Below are positions 7,947 through 16,244 of a stretch of DNA of 64,000 nucleotides, piece by piece; the stretch's first letter is position 1, and each line of letters opens with the position of its first letter. The position numbers and the translations under genes are program-made. The DNA comes from an uncultured Prevotellaceae bacterium (GTDB lineage: Bacteria; Bacteroidota; Bacteroidia; Bacteroidales; Bacteroidaceae). The notes under the pieces were generated by a model that was given only the letters and a program-made list of their open reading frames with translations, made no database searches and was not told the origin of the DNA. The stretch lies in contig OMWC01000001.1 in assembly GCA_900314655.1 (NCBI GenBank), positions 159,622-223,621 of the forward strand, given 5' to 3'.

Positions 7947-8468
7947 ATGAGCGGTCTGGAGATAGAACGCAAGTTTCTGGTTCGCGGCGAGGATTATCGC
8001 CGTCAGGCTACATCGAAAAACCGTATCCGGCAAGGGTATATCATGAGCAAGAACGGGCGCACCGTCAGGGTTCGCGTCCGCGATGCTCATGCGTTCCTCA
8101 CGATTAAGGGACCGTCGAAGAACGGCGGGTTGTCACGCTACGAGTTTGAAAAGGAAATAACCCTCGATGAGGCAGAGCACCTGATGGAGATCTGCGAGCC
8201 GGGCATTATCGACAAAACCCGCTATCTGGTGCCCAGTCCTGATGGGAAGCATACGTTTGAGGTAGATGAATTCTATGGCGACAATGCGGGGCTGGTGATG
8301 GCCGAAGTGGAACTCCGGAATGAGGACGAACCGTTCAAAAAGCCCGATTTCATCGGTGATGAGGTCACGGGCGACCGTCGGTTCTACAATGCTCACATGC
8401 GCAAGATGCCCTTCATCGTATGGCGTGGCACTATTCCTAAGGAGTTCCGCCATTTAGTATTGGAGTAA
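7947..8468 (+). CDS. CYTH domain protein (triphosphate tunnel metalloenzyme)
   Basis: A 173-residue protein beginning with the family signature MSGLEIERKFLV (ExExK). The alternating basic and acidic strands (RIRQGYI, VRVRVRDAHAFLTIKG, EVDEFYGDNAGLVMAEVEL) line the tunnel of these enzymes. Bacterial members hydrolyse inorganic triphosphate or related substrates with Mg2+; the actual substrate is not known. It begins one base after the stop of the 47-residue membrane protein. Confidence 0.88.
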   Translation: MSGLEIERKFLVRGEDYRRQATSKNRIRQGYIMSKNGRTVRVRVRDAHAFLTIKGPSKNGGLSRYEFEKEITLDEAEHLMEICEPGIIDKTRYLVPSPDGKHTFEVDEFYGDNAGLVMAEVELRNEDEPFKKPDFIGDEVTGDRRFYNAHMRKMPFIVWRGTIPKEFRHLVLE

Positions 8469-8495
8469 TCCATCTAATACACAAACATAAATAGT

Positions 8496-9857
8496 ATGAT
8501 GAGTTCAGAAAGAGGAAATTTCGGAACAAGGCTGGGCGTGATCCTTGCCACTGCCGGCGGAGCTGTCGGTCTGGGCAATGTGTGGCGCTTTCCCTATGTG
8601 ACCGGGCAGAACGGAGGTGCTGCCTTTATCCTTATTTATATAGGGTGTGTGCTCGTGATGGGCATCCCCGTGATGCTTTGCGAGATGATGATCGGGCGCC
8701 ATGCCCAGGCCAATACCGCCCGTGCCTATTCCATCATGGGCAACGGCACGGCCTGGAAGCTGGTGGGCCTTCTCGGGGTGCTTACCTCGGCCCTGATCTT
8801 AGGCTATTATAGTGTGGTGAGCGGTTGGACGCTTCAGTACATCTTCTCTTCGATAGCCGGCAATATCCATGGCACGCCTGAATATTTCAAGGAGTATTTC
8901 ACGGCCTTCTCCACGCATCCCATTAAGCCTATCATGTGGGGCGCCCTCTTGATAGGCATGACCCATTTCGTAATCGTTCATGGCGTGCAAGACGGCATCG
9001 AGAAGGCTTCCAAGATCATGATGCCCATTCTCTTTGTGCTGCTTATCATATTGATGATATGTGCACTGTCCCTGCCCAATGCATGGAAGGGTGTGGAATT
9101 CCTCCTCAAACCGGATTTCTCGAAAGTGACGGGAAAGACATTCCTCGAAGCTCTCGGGCAGTCGTTCTTCTCCCTGAGTATCGCGATGGGATGCCTCTGC
9201 ACGTATGCCAGTTATTTCAAGCGTGAGACACGCCTCTTGCCTTCAGCCCTTCAGATAGCTGCCATTGATACGATGGTAGCCGTACTGGCCGGACTCATCA
9301 TCTTCCCAGCTGCTCTTTCTGTGGGCGTTCAGCCTGATAGCGGTCCTTCGCTCATCTTTATCACGCTGCCCAATGTCTTTGAGCAGGCTTTCGGCAGCAT
9401 GCCCTTCGTGGAGTATGTGGTGAGCATCCTGTTCTACCTGCTGCTGACCATTGCCGCCTTGACCAGTAATATCTCCATCCACGAAGTAAGCACCTCGTTT
9501 CTGAGTGAGGAGTTGCATCTGGGCCGCCGCAATGCAGCCCGTCTTGTTACGCTCTATGCCGTCATCACGGGTGGCATCTGTTCCCTTTCCTTGGGTATGT
9601 GGGACTGGTGTTCGCTTTTCGGAATGCCGCTCTTTGATTTCCTCGACTGGTTCACGGCCAATTGCTGCCTGCCTGTCGGTGCATTCTTCACCTGCCTTTT
9701 CATTGGCTGGTATGTGGATCATAAGGTGGTGCACGACGAAATCACCAACTGGGGCACCACCAACGTACGCTTTGTCCATCTGTTTGTGCTGGCCGTGAAA
9801 TATATCTGCCCGTTGTTCATCATTTGTGTGTTCCTTCACCAGCTGGGGTGGATTTAA
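8496..9857 (+). CDS. Sodium-dependent neurotransmitter:sodium symporter family transporter, copy 1
   Basis: A 453-residue membrane protein of about 12 hydrophobic segments. TM1 has the NSS substrate/sodium-binding signature ATAGGAVGLGNVWRFPY, followed by QNGGAAFILIYIG. By family knowledge it imports amino acids or similar small molecules with Na+; the substrate is unknown. The start may be at 8496 or the adjacent ATG at 8499. It is paralogous to the next gene along its whole length, indicating a tandem duplication. Confidence 0.9.
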   Translation: MMSSERGNFGTRLGVILATAGGAVGLGNVWRFPYVTGQNGGAAFILIYIGCVLVMGIPVMLCEMMIGRHAQANTARAYSIMGNGTAWKLVGLLGVLTSALILGYYSVVSGWTLQYIFSSIAGNIHGTPEYFKEYFTAFSTHPIKPIMWGALLIGMTHFVIVHGVQDGIEKASKIMMPILFVLLIILMICALSLPNAWKGVEFLLKPDFSKVTGKTFLEALGQSFFSLSIAMGCLCTYASYFKRETRLLPSALQIAAIDTMVAVLAGLIIFPAALSVGVQPDSGPSLIFITLPNVFEQAFGSMPFVEYVVSILFYLLLTIAALTSNISIHEVSTSFLSEELHLGRRNAARLVTLYAVITGGICSLSLGMWDWCSLFGMPLFDFLDWFTANCCLPVGAFFTCLFIGWYVDHKVVHDEITNWGTTNVRFVHLFVLAVKYICPLFIICVFLHQLGWI

Positions 9858-9906
9858 GTTTCAGGTTTCAGGTTTCAAGTTTCAGGATTCAAGTTTCTGG
9901 TTTAGG
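9858..9906. repeat. Reiterated TTTCAGG/TTTCAAG simple repeat
   Basis: Successive GTTTCAGG, TTTCAAG and TTTCAGGATTCAAG units fill the gap between the two transporter genes. A related stretch (TTTAAGTTTCAGGTTTCATG...) lies at 11256-11296 after the second transporter, as if the spacer were duplicated together with the gene. Confidence 0.7.
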
Positions 9907-9908
9907 AT

Positions 9909-11252
9909 ATGGAGAACAGAGGAACATTTGCATCGAAGATAGGAATTGTGCTGGCCACGGCGGGGTCTGCCGTTGGGTTGGGCAATATCTGGCGTTTCCC
10001 ATACGAGACGGGCATGAACGGCGGTGCAGCCTTCCTGTTGGTCTATCTGGGCTGTATGTTGATGCTCGGACTGCCTGCCATGCTCTGCGAGTTTATCGTG
10101 GGGCGCCATGCTCAGCAGAATGCCACGCGCGCCTATGGTGGTTGGCCGTGGAAGATAGTCGGCTATATGGGCGTCTTCACGGGTTTCATTATCATGGGCT
10201 TCTATAGCGTGGTGGCCGGTTGGACACTTCAGTATGTTTTTGCGGCCATTGCCGGACACCTGCAGGGCAATGCCGACTATATCCGGGAGTATTTTGCCGA
10301 TTTCACCAACCATCCCATCAACCCCGTGATGTGGACGCTCCTTTTCCTCTGCATCACCCATTTCGTGATTGTCCATGGTGTGCAGAAAGGCATCGAGCGG
10401 GCCTCCAAGATCATGATGCCCGTGCTCTTCGTGCTGTTGCTCGTGCTGGTGGTCTGTTCGCTGATGCTGCCGGGCAGTATGAAGGGCGTGGAGTTCCTGT
10501 TTCATCCCGATTTCACTAAAGTGACGCCCTCCACGTTCTTTGATGCCCTCGGGCAAACCTTCTTCACGCTCAGCACCGGCATGGCCTGCCTCGTCACCTA
10601 TGCCAGCTATTTCGGGCGTGATGTAAACCTGACGCGCAGTGCCTTCCAGATAGCTGCCATCGACACCTTGGTAGCCGTTCTCTCCGGACTGCTCATCTTC
10701 CCCGCGGCCTTCTCCGTGGGTGTGCAGCCCGATGCCGGTCCTCCGCTCATCTTTATCACCCTGCCAAACGTCTTCCAGCAGGCTTTTGCGTCCGTGCCCG
10801 TGGTGGGCTATGTCATCGGAATCCTTTTCTACATCCTTCTGGTACTGGCTGCCCTCACCAGCATCATCTCCATGCACGAGACGCCTACGGCCTTTGTCAG
10901 CGAAGAGTTCGGTCTGGGACGCCGCCACGGGGCCCGCATCGTGACGGTGTTGGCTATGATTGCCGGTGCTCTTTGCTCCCTGTCGTTGGGTCCCGTTCCC
11001 GAACTGCAACTCTTCGGTAAGTCGCTTTTCGATTTCTTCGATTTCCTTTCGGCCAACGTGCTGCTCACGCTCGGCGGTTTCCTTACCAGCATTTATGTGG
11101 GATGGGTGATGCCTCACAAGGCCGTCCACGACCAGATGACCAACTGGGGAACCCTCAGCAATCGCTATTTCCACGTATTCGTTTTTGTCGTCAAGTATGT
11201 GTGTCCCGTGGGCATGCTCTTCATATTCCTCCATCAGTTTGGGTGGGTGTAA
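9909..11252 (+). CDS. Sodium-dependent neurotransmitter:sodium symporter family transporter, copy 2
   Basis: A 447-residue paralogue of the preceding transporter with the same TM1 signature (ATAGSAVGLGNIWRFPY) and the same order of segments, including HFVIVHGVQKGIERASKIMMP. It probably imports a related solute with Na+. A long antisense reading frame of 450 codons lies opposite but is a codon-composition shadow. Confidence 0.9.
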   Translation: MENRGTFASKIGIVLATAGSAVGLGNIWRFPYETGMNGGAAFLLVYLGCMLMLGLPAMLCEFIVGRHAQQNATRAYGGWPWKIVGYMGVFTGFIIMGFYSVVAGWTLQYVFAAIAGHLQGNADYIREYFADFTNHPINPVMWTLLFLCITHFVIVHGVQKGIERASKIMMPVLFVLLLVLVVCSLMLPGSMKGVEFLFHPDFTKVTPSTFFDALGQTFFTLSTGMACLVTYASYFGRDVNLTRSAFQIAAIDTLVAVLSGLLIFPAAFSVGVQPDAGPPLIFITLPNVFQQAFASVPVVGYVIGILFYILLVLAALTSIISMHETPTAFVSEEFGLGRRHGARIVTVLAMIAGALCSLSLGPVPELQLFGKSLFDFFDFLSANVLLTLGGFLTSIYVGWVMPHKAVHDQMTNWGTLSNRYFHVFVFVVKYVCPVGMLFIFLHQFGWV

Positions 11253-11305
11253 GGATTTAAGTTTCAGGTTTCATGTTTCAAGATTAAAGATTCAGTTATC
11301 CGTCT

Positions 11306-12211
11306 ATGTCACTTAGGGAGTTCTTCTACTTGCAGAAATCCGACCGCTTGTCCGTCCTTCTATTAATGCTCGTGGCCGTCGTGGCCTTGATTGTCGTGTT
11401 CTGGGTGGGAGGGCGTCAGACGGCAACGGATGTTTCCATGACCGACTCCTTGGCAATGGCTCGTCAGCGCGACACCGTCTATCGGTATTCATCGCACTAT
11501 TCTGCTGCCCGCCGTGGATTTTCTGAAAGACAGCATGCCGAGACTTTCCCCTTCGATCCTAATACTGCCGATGCCCGACAGCTGAGCCGTTTGGGACTGA
11601 AAGACTGGCAAATTCGCAATCTGCTTAAATACCGCGAAGCCGGCGGAGAGTTTCACAAACCCTCCGATTTTGCCCGCCTTTACGGACTTTCCAAGAAAGA
11701 CTACGAACGGCTGCTGCCCTATATCCAGATCAACGAATATTATCATGAGGCGCACATCGCCTACAAATCCCCCCATGAGGAATTCCACCGCGACACCACG
11801 CTCTATCCCATTAAGTTGGTGCCAGGACAAACCGTCATGCTCAACAATGCCGATACCGCGGCCCTTCGCCACGTGCCAGGCATTGGCTCGGGCTATGCCC
11901 GACGCATCGTGAACTACCGCCAGCGCCTGGGAGGCTTCTGCCGCGTGGAGCAGTTGCGTGAAATTGACGGTTTCCCCGAGTCGGCCCTGTCATACTTCGA
12001 CCTGGGCGATGTAAACCTGCGGAAGTTGGACATCAATCATCTCACTCTCCAGCAGTTGAAGGCCCATCCCTACATCGGTTTCTATCGGGCAAAGGCCATC
12101 ACAGACTATCGTCGGCTGCACGGACCGTTGCAGAGTCTTCAGCAATTACGCTTGCTGAAAGAGTTTTCTGCTGCCGATATTCAGCGTCTGGAGCCCTATA
12201 TTCAATACTGA
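11306..12211 (+). CDS. Helix-hairpin-helix protein with N-terminal membrane anchor
   Basis: A 301-residue protein. Residues about 15-35 form one membrane segment (LSVLLLMLVAVVALIVVFWV). After a linker come three HhH units of the ComEA type: FDPNTADARQLSRLGLKDWQ, LNNADTAALRHVPGIGSGYARRIVNYRQ, and LDINHLTLQQLKAHPYIGFYRAKAITDYRR. The HhH units suggest DNA binding outside the cytoplasmic membrane, as in ComEA-type uptake proteins. The exact role is not established. Confidence 0.85.
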   Translation: MSLREFFYLQKSDRLSVLLLMLVAVVALIVVFWVGGRQTATDVSMTDSLAMARQRDTVYRYSSHYSAARRGFSERQHAETFPFDPNTADARQLSRLGLKDWQIRNLLKYREAGGEFHKPSDFARLYGLSKKDYERLLPYIQINEYYHEAHIAYKSPHEEFHRDTTLYPIKLVPGQTVMLNNADTAALRHVPGIGSGYARRIVNYRQRLGGFCRVEQLREIDGFPESALSYFDLGDVNLRKLDINHLTLQQLKAHPYIGFYRAKAITDYRRLHGPLQSLQQLRLLKEFSAADIQRLEPYIQY

Positions 12212-12245
12212 GATACACAAAAAAACAAAATTTTCGCCCTTTTAT

Positions 12246-12276
12246 TTTGAATTCTCTCCAATTCTCACTACCTTTG
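12246..12276 (+). promoter_or_regulatory. Promoter of tRNA-Pro
   Basis: TTTG at 12246-12249 and TACCTTTG at 12269-12276, spaced 19 bases. An inverted repeat CGGTTTTAAGAACCG follows at about 12281-12295. Confidence 0.65.
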
Positions 12277-12375
12277 CAGTCGGTTTTAAGAACCGACCGC
12301 GATATTTGGCTGCATTCGGCCATTTGAAAGTGAGCTTTCTTGGCGCTCATTTGCACCAATATTGCACGAAAAGAT

Positions 12376-12448
12376 CGGGATGTAGCGCAGTTGGTAGCGC
12401 ACTACGTTCGGGACGTAGGGGTCGGGCGTTCGAGTCGCCTCATCCCGA
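12376..12448 (+). tRNA. tRNA-Pro (CGG), attachment site of the integrative element
   Basis: A 73-nt cloverleaf. Acceptor CGGGATG pairs with CATCCCG, the anticodon stem is CTACG/CGTAG with loop TTCGGGA (anticodon CGG), and the discriminator is A. The last 22 bases of the gene plus one base are repeated at 28159-28181, so the gene was reconstituted at the left junction when the element inserted. Confidence 0.96.
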
Positions 12449-12449
12449 C
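12427..12449 (+). repeat. attL core (23-bp direct repeat, copy 1)
   Basis: Starts with CGTTCGAGTCGCC and ends with CATCCCGAC. It covers the T-arm to acceptor end of tRNA-Pro and is identical to 28159-28181. Confidence 0.93.
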
Positions 12450-12454
12450 ATCGA

Positions 12455-12495
12455 AGGGGTGTAACTGATTGATTTTCAGTACACCTCTTATTTTT
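12455..12495 (+). terminator. Element-supplied terminator for tRNA-Pro
   Basis: GGTGTaACTG pairs with CAGTACACC and is followed by a T-rich tail. It directly follows attL, so the element replaces the transcription end of the tRNA it interrupts. Confidence 0.6.
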
Positions 12496-12521
12496 GTGTT
12501 CCGTTTTTGTTCCGCTAAATC
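12496..12521 (+). repeat. 26-bp direct repeat near attL (putative integrase arm site)
   Basis: Begins GTGTTCCGTTTTTG and ends CCGCTAAATC. It is identical to 28017-28042 near attR. Paired repeats inside both ends of a tyrosine-integrase element are the usual place for arm-type binding sites. Confidence 0.7.
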
Positions 12522-12900
12522 CGAAATTTTTGCTTTTCAAGTGAAAATCTGGCTCGCCGTAAGTCGGTGATGATGCAAAGATAAACAAAATATCTTAGAC
12601 CGCCAAAATAGGACTGCAAAAAATATGCAGTACCAACAGGAAGCCCCAACCTTCATCATCTGTGCAGAAAGACTGCACTGCTTCCGTTGGATGGGGAAAG
12701 TGGTGACGCCCAGACCCGGTATGCCGACTACAATCATCCAAGTGGGGGCTGCACGATTCTTGCAGTGCCAGCCCTCCCCATCCGCCACATCGTCAGCCCG
12801 TGGGGGTGGCACAAAAAAAGACCTGCCGACGCATCACGCGCAGACAGGCTGAATCAGATTTAGAAAATTTGCTCTATATTGTGGTTTTAGAAATAGAGCC
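12522..12900. other. Left-end region without a convincing gene; minus-strand terminator at 12813-12848
   Basis: Short frames exist on both strands but have no recognisable protein character. A minus-strand hairpin (CCTGTC...CGGCAGG, 12822-12848) followed by seven T on that strand (12813-12819) would end the amidoligase/amidotransferase transcript. Confidence 0.55.
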
Positions 12901-13425
12901 TCAATAGTACAGATACCATTGAAAGCGTAGGTTGCTGAACAAACAGCCGTGCCACCGCTCATATTGGCCGAATAACTGAACGTCCGAGCCTTGCAGGAAA
13001 GCGAACCGTGAGCCGCCTATTATGTTTCTGACTGCGTAGCGCACGTTATCCGAGTGCAGGCCGTGGGCTTGAATCTCAGGCGCAAGAAACTCTCTGAAAG
13101 CTGTCTCGCTATCGGTCATATCGTCCGTGGGAGTGATGTCTAAGACACCATTGTGCATGAACCAGGTATCGGACGCATCATCATAGAAGGGGTGGCAGTT
13201 GGCTTTCTTTATGCTGCCGTGGGTCGCCAGCCTAAAGTGCATCAGGCAAGGCTCGTCGATGTGCCTTTTGTGCAGATGGCGCAGCAGCAGTTCTACACTC
13301 ATGCCTTTGTAGTGGTCGGTCGGTGTCACTATGCCGCAGCCGTGGGGGTTGGCTCTGTGCATGGCTCTTATCACTTTGTCCGGCGGTGTCGGTACACCTT
13401 TTGGAATATACGATATTACACACAT
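12901..13425 (-). CDS. Class II glutamine amidotransferase-like protein
   Basis: A 174-residue protein beginning MCVISYIPKG. The Cys at position 2 is the expected N-terminal nucleophile of class II (Ntn) glutamine amidotransferases. Further family-like features are NPHGCGIV, LMHFRLATHGSIKKANCHPF (the R-x-A-THG glutamine-binding region) and WFMHNGVL. Such domains release ammonia from glutamine for a partner ligase. It lies 44 bases downstream of the amidoligase gene on the same strand, so the two probably act together. Similar proteins occur in phages. Confidence 0.75.
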   Translation of the reverse strand: MCVISYIPKGVPTPPDKVIRAMHRANPHGCGIVTPTDHYKGMSVELLLRHLHKRHIDEPCLMHFRLATHGSIKKANCHPFYDDASDTWFMHNGVLDITPTDDMTDSETAFREFLAPEIQAHGLHSDNVRYAVRNIIGGSRFAFLQGSDVQLFGQYERWHGCLFSNLRFQWYLYY

Positions 13426-13469
13426 AATCTAAAGTGTTTTAAGGTTGTTTTAATGCCTGTACCGTCTCT

Positions 13470-14342
13470 TTAGTTGAGAGCGGTACGGCGGTTGTTAAAG
13501 TATGCTTTTTGTTCAGCGTTGAGGAACGGAATCTCGTCAATACTGTTGCAGGTCGTTATCTCATTCTTTTCGCTATACTTGACGAGAGCGGCGAGAAACG
13601 CTATCCAATTAGAAATCTTTTCGTAATCGGTTGTGCCTGAGTGCTGGCGAAACTCGATTGTCTGGTGGCGGAAATAGGCGTGACTATTGATTTTGTAATA
13701 GCGGCTGTTCATAAGGTCGTACACGTCGCGCTTTGAGTTGCAGCGGCTAAAATCGAAGCCTTGCAGAGAGTGACAGAAGCCGTTATTGTTGGCACGTCTC
13801 GAAAGCGGCATGAAACTGTCAACGATCTTTTCAATTTTCTGATAGTTACGGATGATGCGGATATAGTGTGCATCTGTCATGTTAGCAGCACCAATATGAA
13901 CGTGCAGACCGCATGAACGATTGACCTTTGCATCTATCTCGTTAAGTGCTTCACAGAGCCTTTTAAGGCTGTTCAGACCGTCGTTGCCTTGCAGGATAGG
14001 ACTAACAACCTCGTTTGTGTTCACACCTTCCAGAGATCCGTCTGAAACGATTTTGAAATAGTGTTGATTGTCGGTGTGATTGTAGCCTTCTGAACGGACT
14101 GCAAGACCTTTGCGCATACTATTTACTATAAGGTCGTTACGTACCACGTTGTAGCACTCAATCTCCACGCCAAACGTCAACTTGCTAAAGTCGAAGCCTG
14201 TGCCTTGCCAAGCCTTGCTATTCAACAGGATTGAAGCCTCAGTGCTGTCTAAACCTATCTTAATTAATTCACGATGCTTTATAGCATTGCTAACGTTCAT
14301 GTTCATTACGTCGGCTACCATCTCGTTCAGCGACTTCTTCAT
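13470..14342 (-). CDS. Amidoligase (glutamine-synthetase-like fold, Amidoligase_2 type)
   Basis: A 290-residue protein with the order of motifs seen in Amidoligase_2: LTFGVEIECYNVVR near residue 56, then FKIVSDGSLEG with NEVVSPIL, then SCGLHVHIGAANM, then RHQTIEFRQHSGT. The acidic and histidine residues in these blocks match the metal/ATP site of the glutamine-synthetase-like fold. The family is predicted to form amide or peptide bonds, often with a class II amidotransferase partner, which is the next gene here. The acceptor is unknown. It is transcribed away from the regulator gene at 14603. Confidence 0.78.
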   Translation of the reverse strand: MKKSLNEMVADVMNMNVSNAIKHRELIKIGLDSTEASILLNSKAWQGTGFDFSKLTFGVEIECYNVVRNDLIVNSMRKGLAVRSEGYNHTDNQHYFKIVSDGSLEGVNTNEVVSPILQGNDGLNSLKRLCEALNEIDAKVNRSCGLHVHIGAANMTDAHYIRIIRNYQKIEKIVDSFMPLSRRANNNGFCHSLQGFDFSRCNSKRDVYDLMNSRYYKINSHAYFRHQTIEFRQHSGTTDYEKISNWIAFLAALVKYSEKNEITTCNSIDEIPFLNAEQKAYFNNRRTALN

Positions 14343-14602
14343 AATCTTGTTGCCTGTATTTACCTGCTGTCGGCGGCAGCTCTAAAACCACATCACAAAA
14401 GTATAAATAAAAACGTACTTATCAAAATAAAAATACATTTTTAGACGTATTTTTAATATTCTTTCACTAAATACATTTATAAATTTACTTATATTTGCAA
14501 AATACAGGTAAAAATGTACTTTTCCCATAAAAAGTTTGGTTACTAACGAATTTTTGCTTACTTTTGCCCCAAATTAAGTACATATTTAGTTAAACAATAG
14601 TT
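14343..14602. promoter_or_regulatory. Divergent AT-rich control region with repeated GTAC/GTAT operator-like motifs
   Basis: Between the amidoligase and the first XRE regulator. On the plus strand TTTG (14535-14538) and TACTTTTG (14559-14566) form a promoter, and a second -7 box TATATTTG is at 14490-14497. Variants of AAAAACGTACTT, AAAATACATTTTT, GACGTATTTTT, AAAAATGTACTTTT and AAGTACATATTT recur at about 14410-14590. These are candidate sites for the adjacent XRE repressor. Confidence 0.55.
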
Positions 14603-14863
14603 ATGGTAGATATTAAGAAGAAAATCAAGGAGCACGGGTGGACGCTCGAAAAAGTCGGCAAAGAGATTGGGGTGACGAAGTCAGGCATGACGCAGGCTGT
14701 TAGCGGAAACCCCACAATTAAGACTTTAGAAGCCATCGCCGGTGTATTGGGGATTTCAGTGAGTGAACTGTTGCGTGATGACGATTCCCGCGCCACTGAG
14801 TTCAGCTGTCCTCATTGCGGTAAGCCGATACACGTCAAGTTGGAGAAGGGGGGCAGCGAGTAA
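14603..14863 (+). CDS. XRE-family HTH regulator with C-terminal zinc-ribbon-like knuckle
   Basis: An 86-residue protein. Residues 1-60 form a Cro/CI-type HTH (WTLEKVGKEIGVTKSGMTQAVSG, then TIKTLEAIAGVLGISVSELL). The tail carries CPHCGKPI, half of a zinc-ribbon-like motif. It is divergent from the amidoligase gene and probably represses one or both directions of the region at 14343-14602. It is the first of two XRE regulators in the element, an arrangement common in lysogeny control. Confidence 0.8.
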   Translation: MVDIKKKIKEHGWTLEKVGKEIGVTKSGMTQAVSGNPTIKTLEAIAGVLGISVSELLRDDDSRATEFSCPHCGKPIHVKLEKGGSE

Positions 14864-14986
14864 ACTGTTCTGCCAACACTTCGTGATGGGGTGCAGTCGC
14901 AGAGTTCTGTGATATGCGTCCCAATATGTGTTTTGCACTCTGAATTATGTAGAATATGCAATAATAGTTAAAATATATGGCATATA

Positions 14987-15018
14987 TTTGGTTTTTACAT
15001 ACTTTATTCGTACTTTTG
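14987..15018 (+). promoter_or_regulatory. Promoter of the second XRE gene
   Basis: TTTG at 14987-14990 and TACTTTTG at 15011-15018, spaced 20 bases. The stretch around TTTATTCGTAC-TTTTGTATCG is almost repeated at 28070-28089 near attR. Confidence 0.65.
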
Positions 15019-15054
15019 TATCGTAAATTAAAGAACCCTTAGAAAAAAACGAGT

Positions 15055-15435
15055 ATGAGTAACGACGTGTATATTAGACTTAAAGCACTCCGCAAGGCGC
15101 ACAGATTAACGCAGGCAGTCTTTGGTACTATTATAGGCTTAGACCAGACCTCTGTCAGCAGAATTGAGATTAGCCACGCACTTGTGAACGAGCAGCAGTA
15201 TAAAGCACTTGTAGATAAGTTCGGTGAGGAAGAGGTGGCGAAATATACTGGCGAACCCCCTTGGATAAATGCTGTTGATTCGCATCCAATGAAGAGGCAG
15301 TTAATTCATCAGTCCATAGTTGGGAGTGATACGGAAATGTCAGAAATGGCTACACTCGCACGTATTATTGCTGAGCAGCGAGTGAAGATTGAAAATCTTG
15401 AAAAAGAAATTGAGGAGTTAAAAAATCGGAAATAG
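15055..15435 (+). CDS. XRE-family HTH regulator with C-terminal coiled coil
   Basis: A 126-residue protein. The N-terminal HTH is LRKAHRLTQAVFGTIIGLDQ followed by TSVSRIE. The C-terminal 25 residues (IIAEQRVKIENLEKEIEELK) form a heptad-like coiled coil suited to dimerisation. It has its own promoter (14987-15018) and a terminator hairpin at 15455-15487. It probably regulates the operon starting at 15587, since a palindrome lies just upstream of that promoter. Confidence 0.75.
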   Translation: MSNDVYIRLKALRKAHRLTQAVFGTIIGLDQTSVSRIEISHALVNEQQYKALVDKFGEEEVAKYTGEPPWINAVDSHPMKRQLIHQSIVGSDTEMSEMATLARIIAEQRVKIENLEKEIEELKNRK

Positions 15436-15454
15436 CATATTTCCAGCGCGTTAG

Positions 15455-15487
15455 GTGCGTTACCCCCATAAAGGTAGCGCACTTTTT
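15455..15487 (+). terminator. Rho-independent terminator after the second XRE gene
   Basis: GTGCGTTACC pairs with GGTAGCGCAC (one mismatch), followed by five T. Confidence 0.75.
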
Positions 15488-15513
15488 ATGCAGATTATTG
15501 TTAAATTATGCTA

Positions 15514-15561
15514 ATAATACGTGCATAATGTGCGTATTATGGGAAGATTGTATTATCTTTG
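15514..15561 (+). promoter_or_regulatory. Operator-like palindrome and promoter before the excisionase-like gene
   Basis: Arms ATAATACG (15514-15521) and CGTATTAT (15533-15540) are separated by 11 bases. The -7 box TATCTTTG is at 15554-15561. The palindrome covers the -33 region, a natural position for repression. Confidence 0.65.
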
Positions 15562-15586
15562 CATCGTGGAATCAAAATAGCAAAGA

Positions 15587-15877
15587 ATGACAGACAACAG
15601 CCAACTTGTAAATTCAGTACTAATTCAAGGTGCTACATTATCAGATATAGAGCGGATGATAAACCGCGCTGTGGATGCTCGAATGAAGGCTTTCTATGAC
15701 AGCATCAGAGAAAAGCCTCCTGTTTATATAAAAAGGCATGAGGCGGCACGCCTTCTTTCTGTCAGTCTTCCGACGCTTGATGCTTACGGTAAGCATGGCA
15801 TCCTTCATCCCAAGCATCTCGGCGGTCGTGTCTTTTACGATGAAGCAGAAATTATTTCATTTTCAAAAACAAAATAA
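15587..15877 (+). CDS. Excisionase-like helix-turn-helix protein
   Basis: A 96-residue protein. The C-terminal half (YIKRHEAARLLSVSLPTLDA, then YGKHGILHPKHLGGRVFYDEAEI) is a winged HTH of the MerR/excisionase type commonly named helix-turn-helix domain-containing protein in Bacteroidota elements. The role is either directionality factor for the integrase or regulator of the following genes. It starts the plus-strand gene series from the promoter at 15554-15561. Confidence 0.65.
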   Translation: MTDNSQLVNSVLIQGATLSDIERMINRAVDARMKAFYDSIREKPPVYIKRHEAARLLSVSLPTLDAYGKHGILHPKHLGGRVFYDEAEIISFSKTK

Positions 15878-15878
15878 T

Positions 15879-16148
15879 ATGGAAAGATTAGCATTAACTA
15901 ACGCCCTCATGCGAGTGGCATCAAGTGAGTTTCAGGTGAGCGACGCAAAGGACATTGCTGCCGCAGCCGATGTGATTATCAACATTGACGGAGTGGCAGA
16001 AGTTGTCAGAAGTATGATAACAACTTCCCCCGACTTGTCTTGGTGTGTGGATGCGAATATCAAGCAGATGAAAATCAATCTCGAAAAGGTAATTGCAGCC
16101 ATAAATAAGAAGATAGATATGGATATTAGGACATACACTAACTTTTAG
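15879..16148 (+). CDS. Hypothetical protein, 89 residues
   Basis: Begins MERLALTNALMRVASSEFQV at the ATG one base after the previous stop codon, so it is cotranslated with the excisionase-like gene. Mostly helical, no known motif recognised. Confidence 0.6.
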   Translation: MERLALTNALMRVASSEFQVSDAKDIAAAADVIINIDGVAEVVRSMITTSPDLSWCVDANIKQMKINLEKVIAAINKKIDMDIRTYTNF

Positions 16149-16244
16149 TCCGTGTCTGAAATGTATGTGAGGCGTGGAGGCGGTGGCAATACGGCCACCC
16201 CTCCTCAGAGAAAGATTGAATAGCATTTTTATAAGTAATACATT

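Noticed and set aside
9882..11234. Long antisense reading frame of 450 codons opposite the second NSS transporter
   Set aside because: Its His/Glu/Gly-rich translation has no protein character and mirrors the codon bias of the transporter on the other strand.
12537..12852. Possible small genes on both strands at the left end of the element
   Set aside because: Neither translation shows plausible composition or start context, and a terminator hairpin crosses the region.
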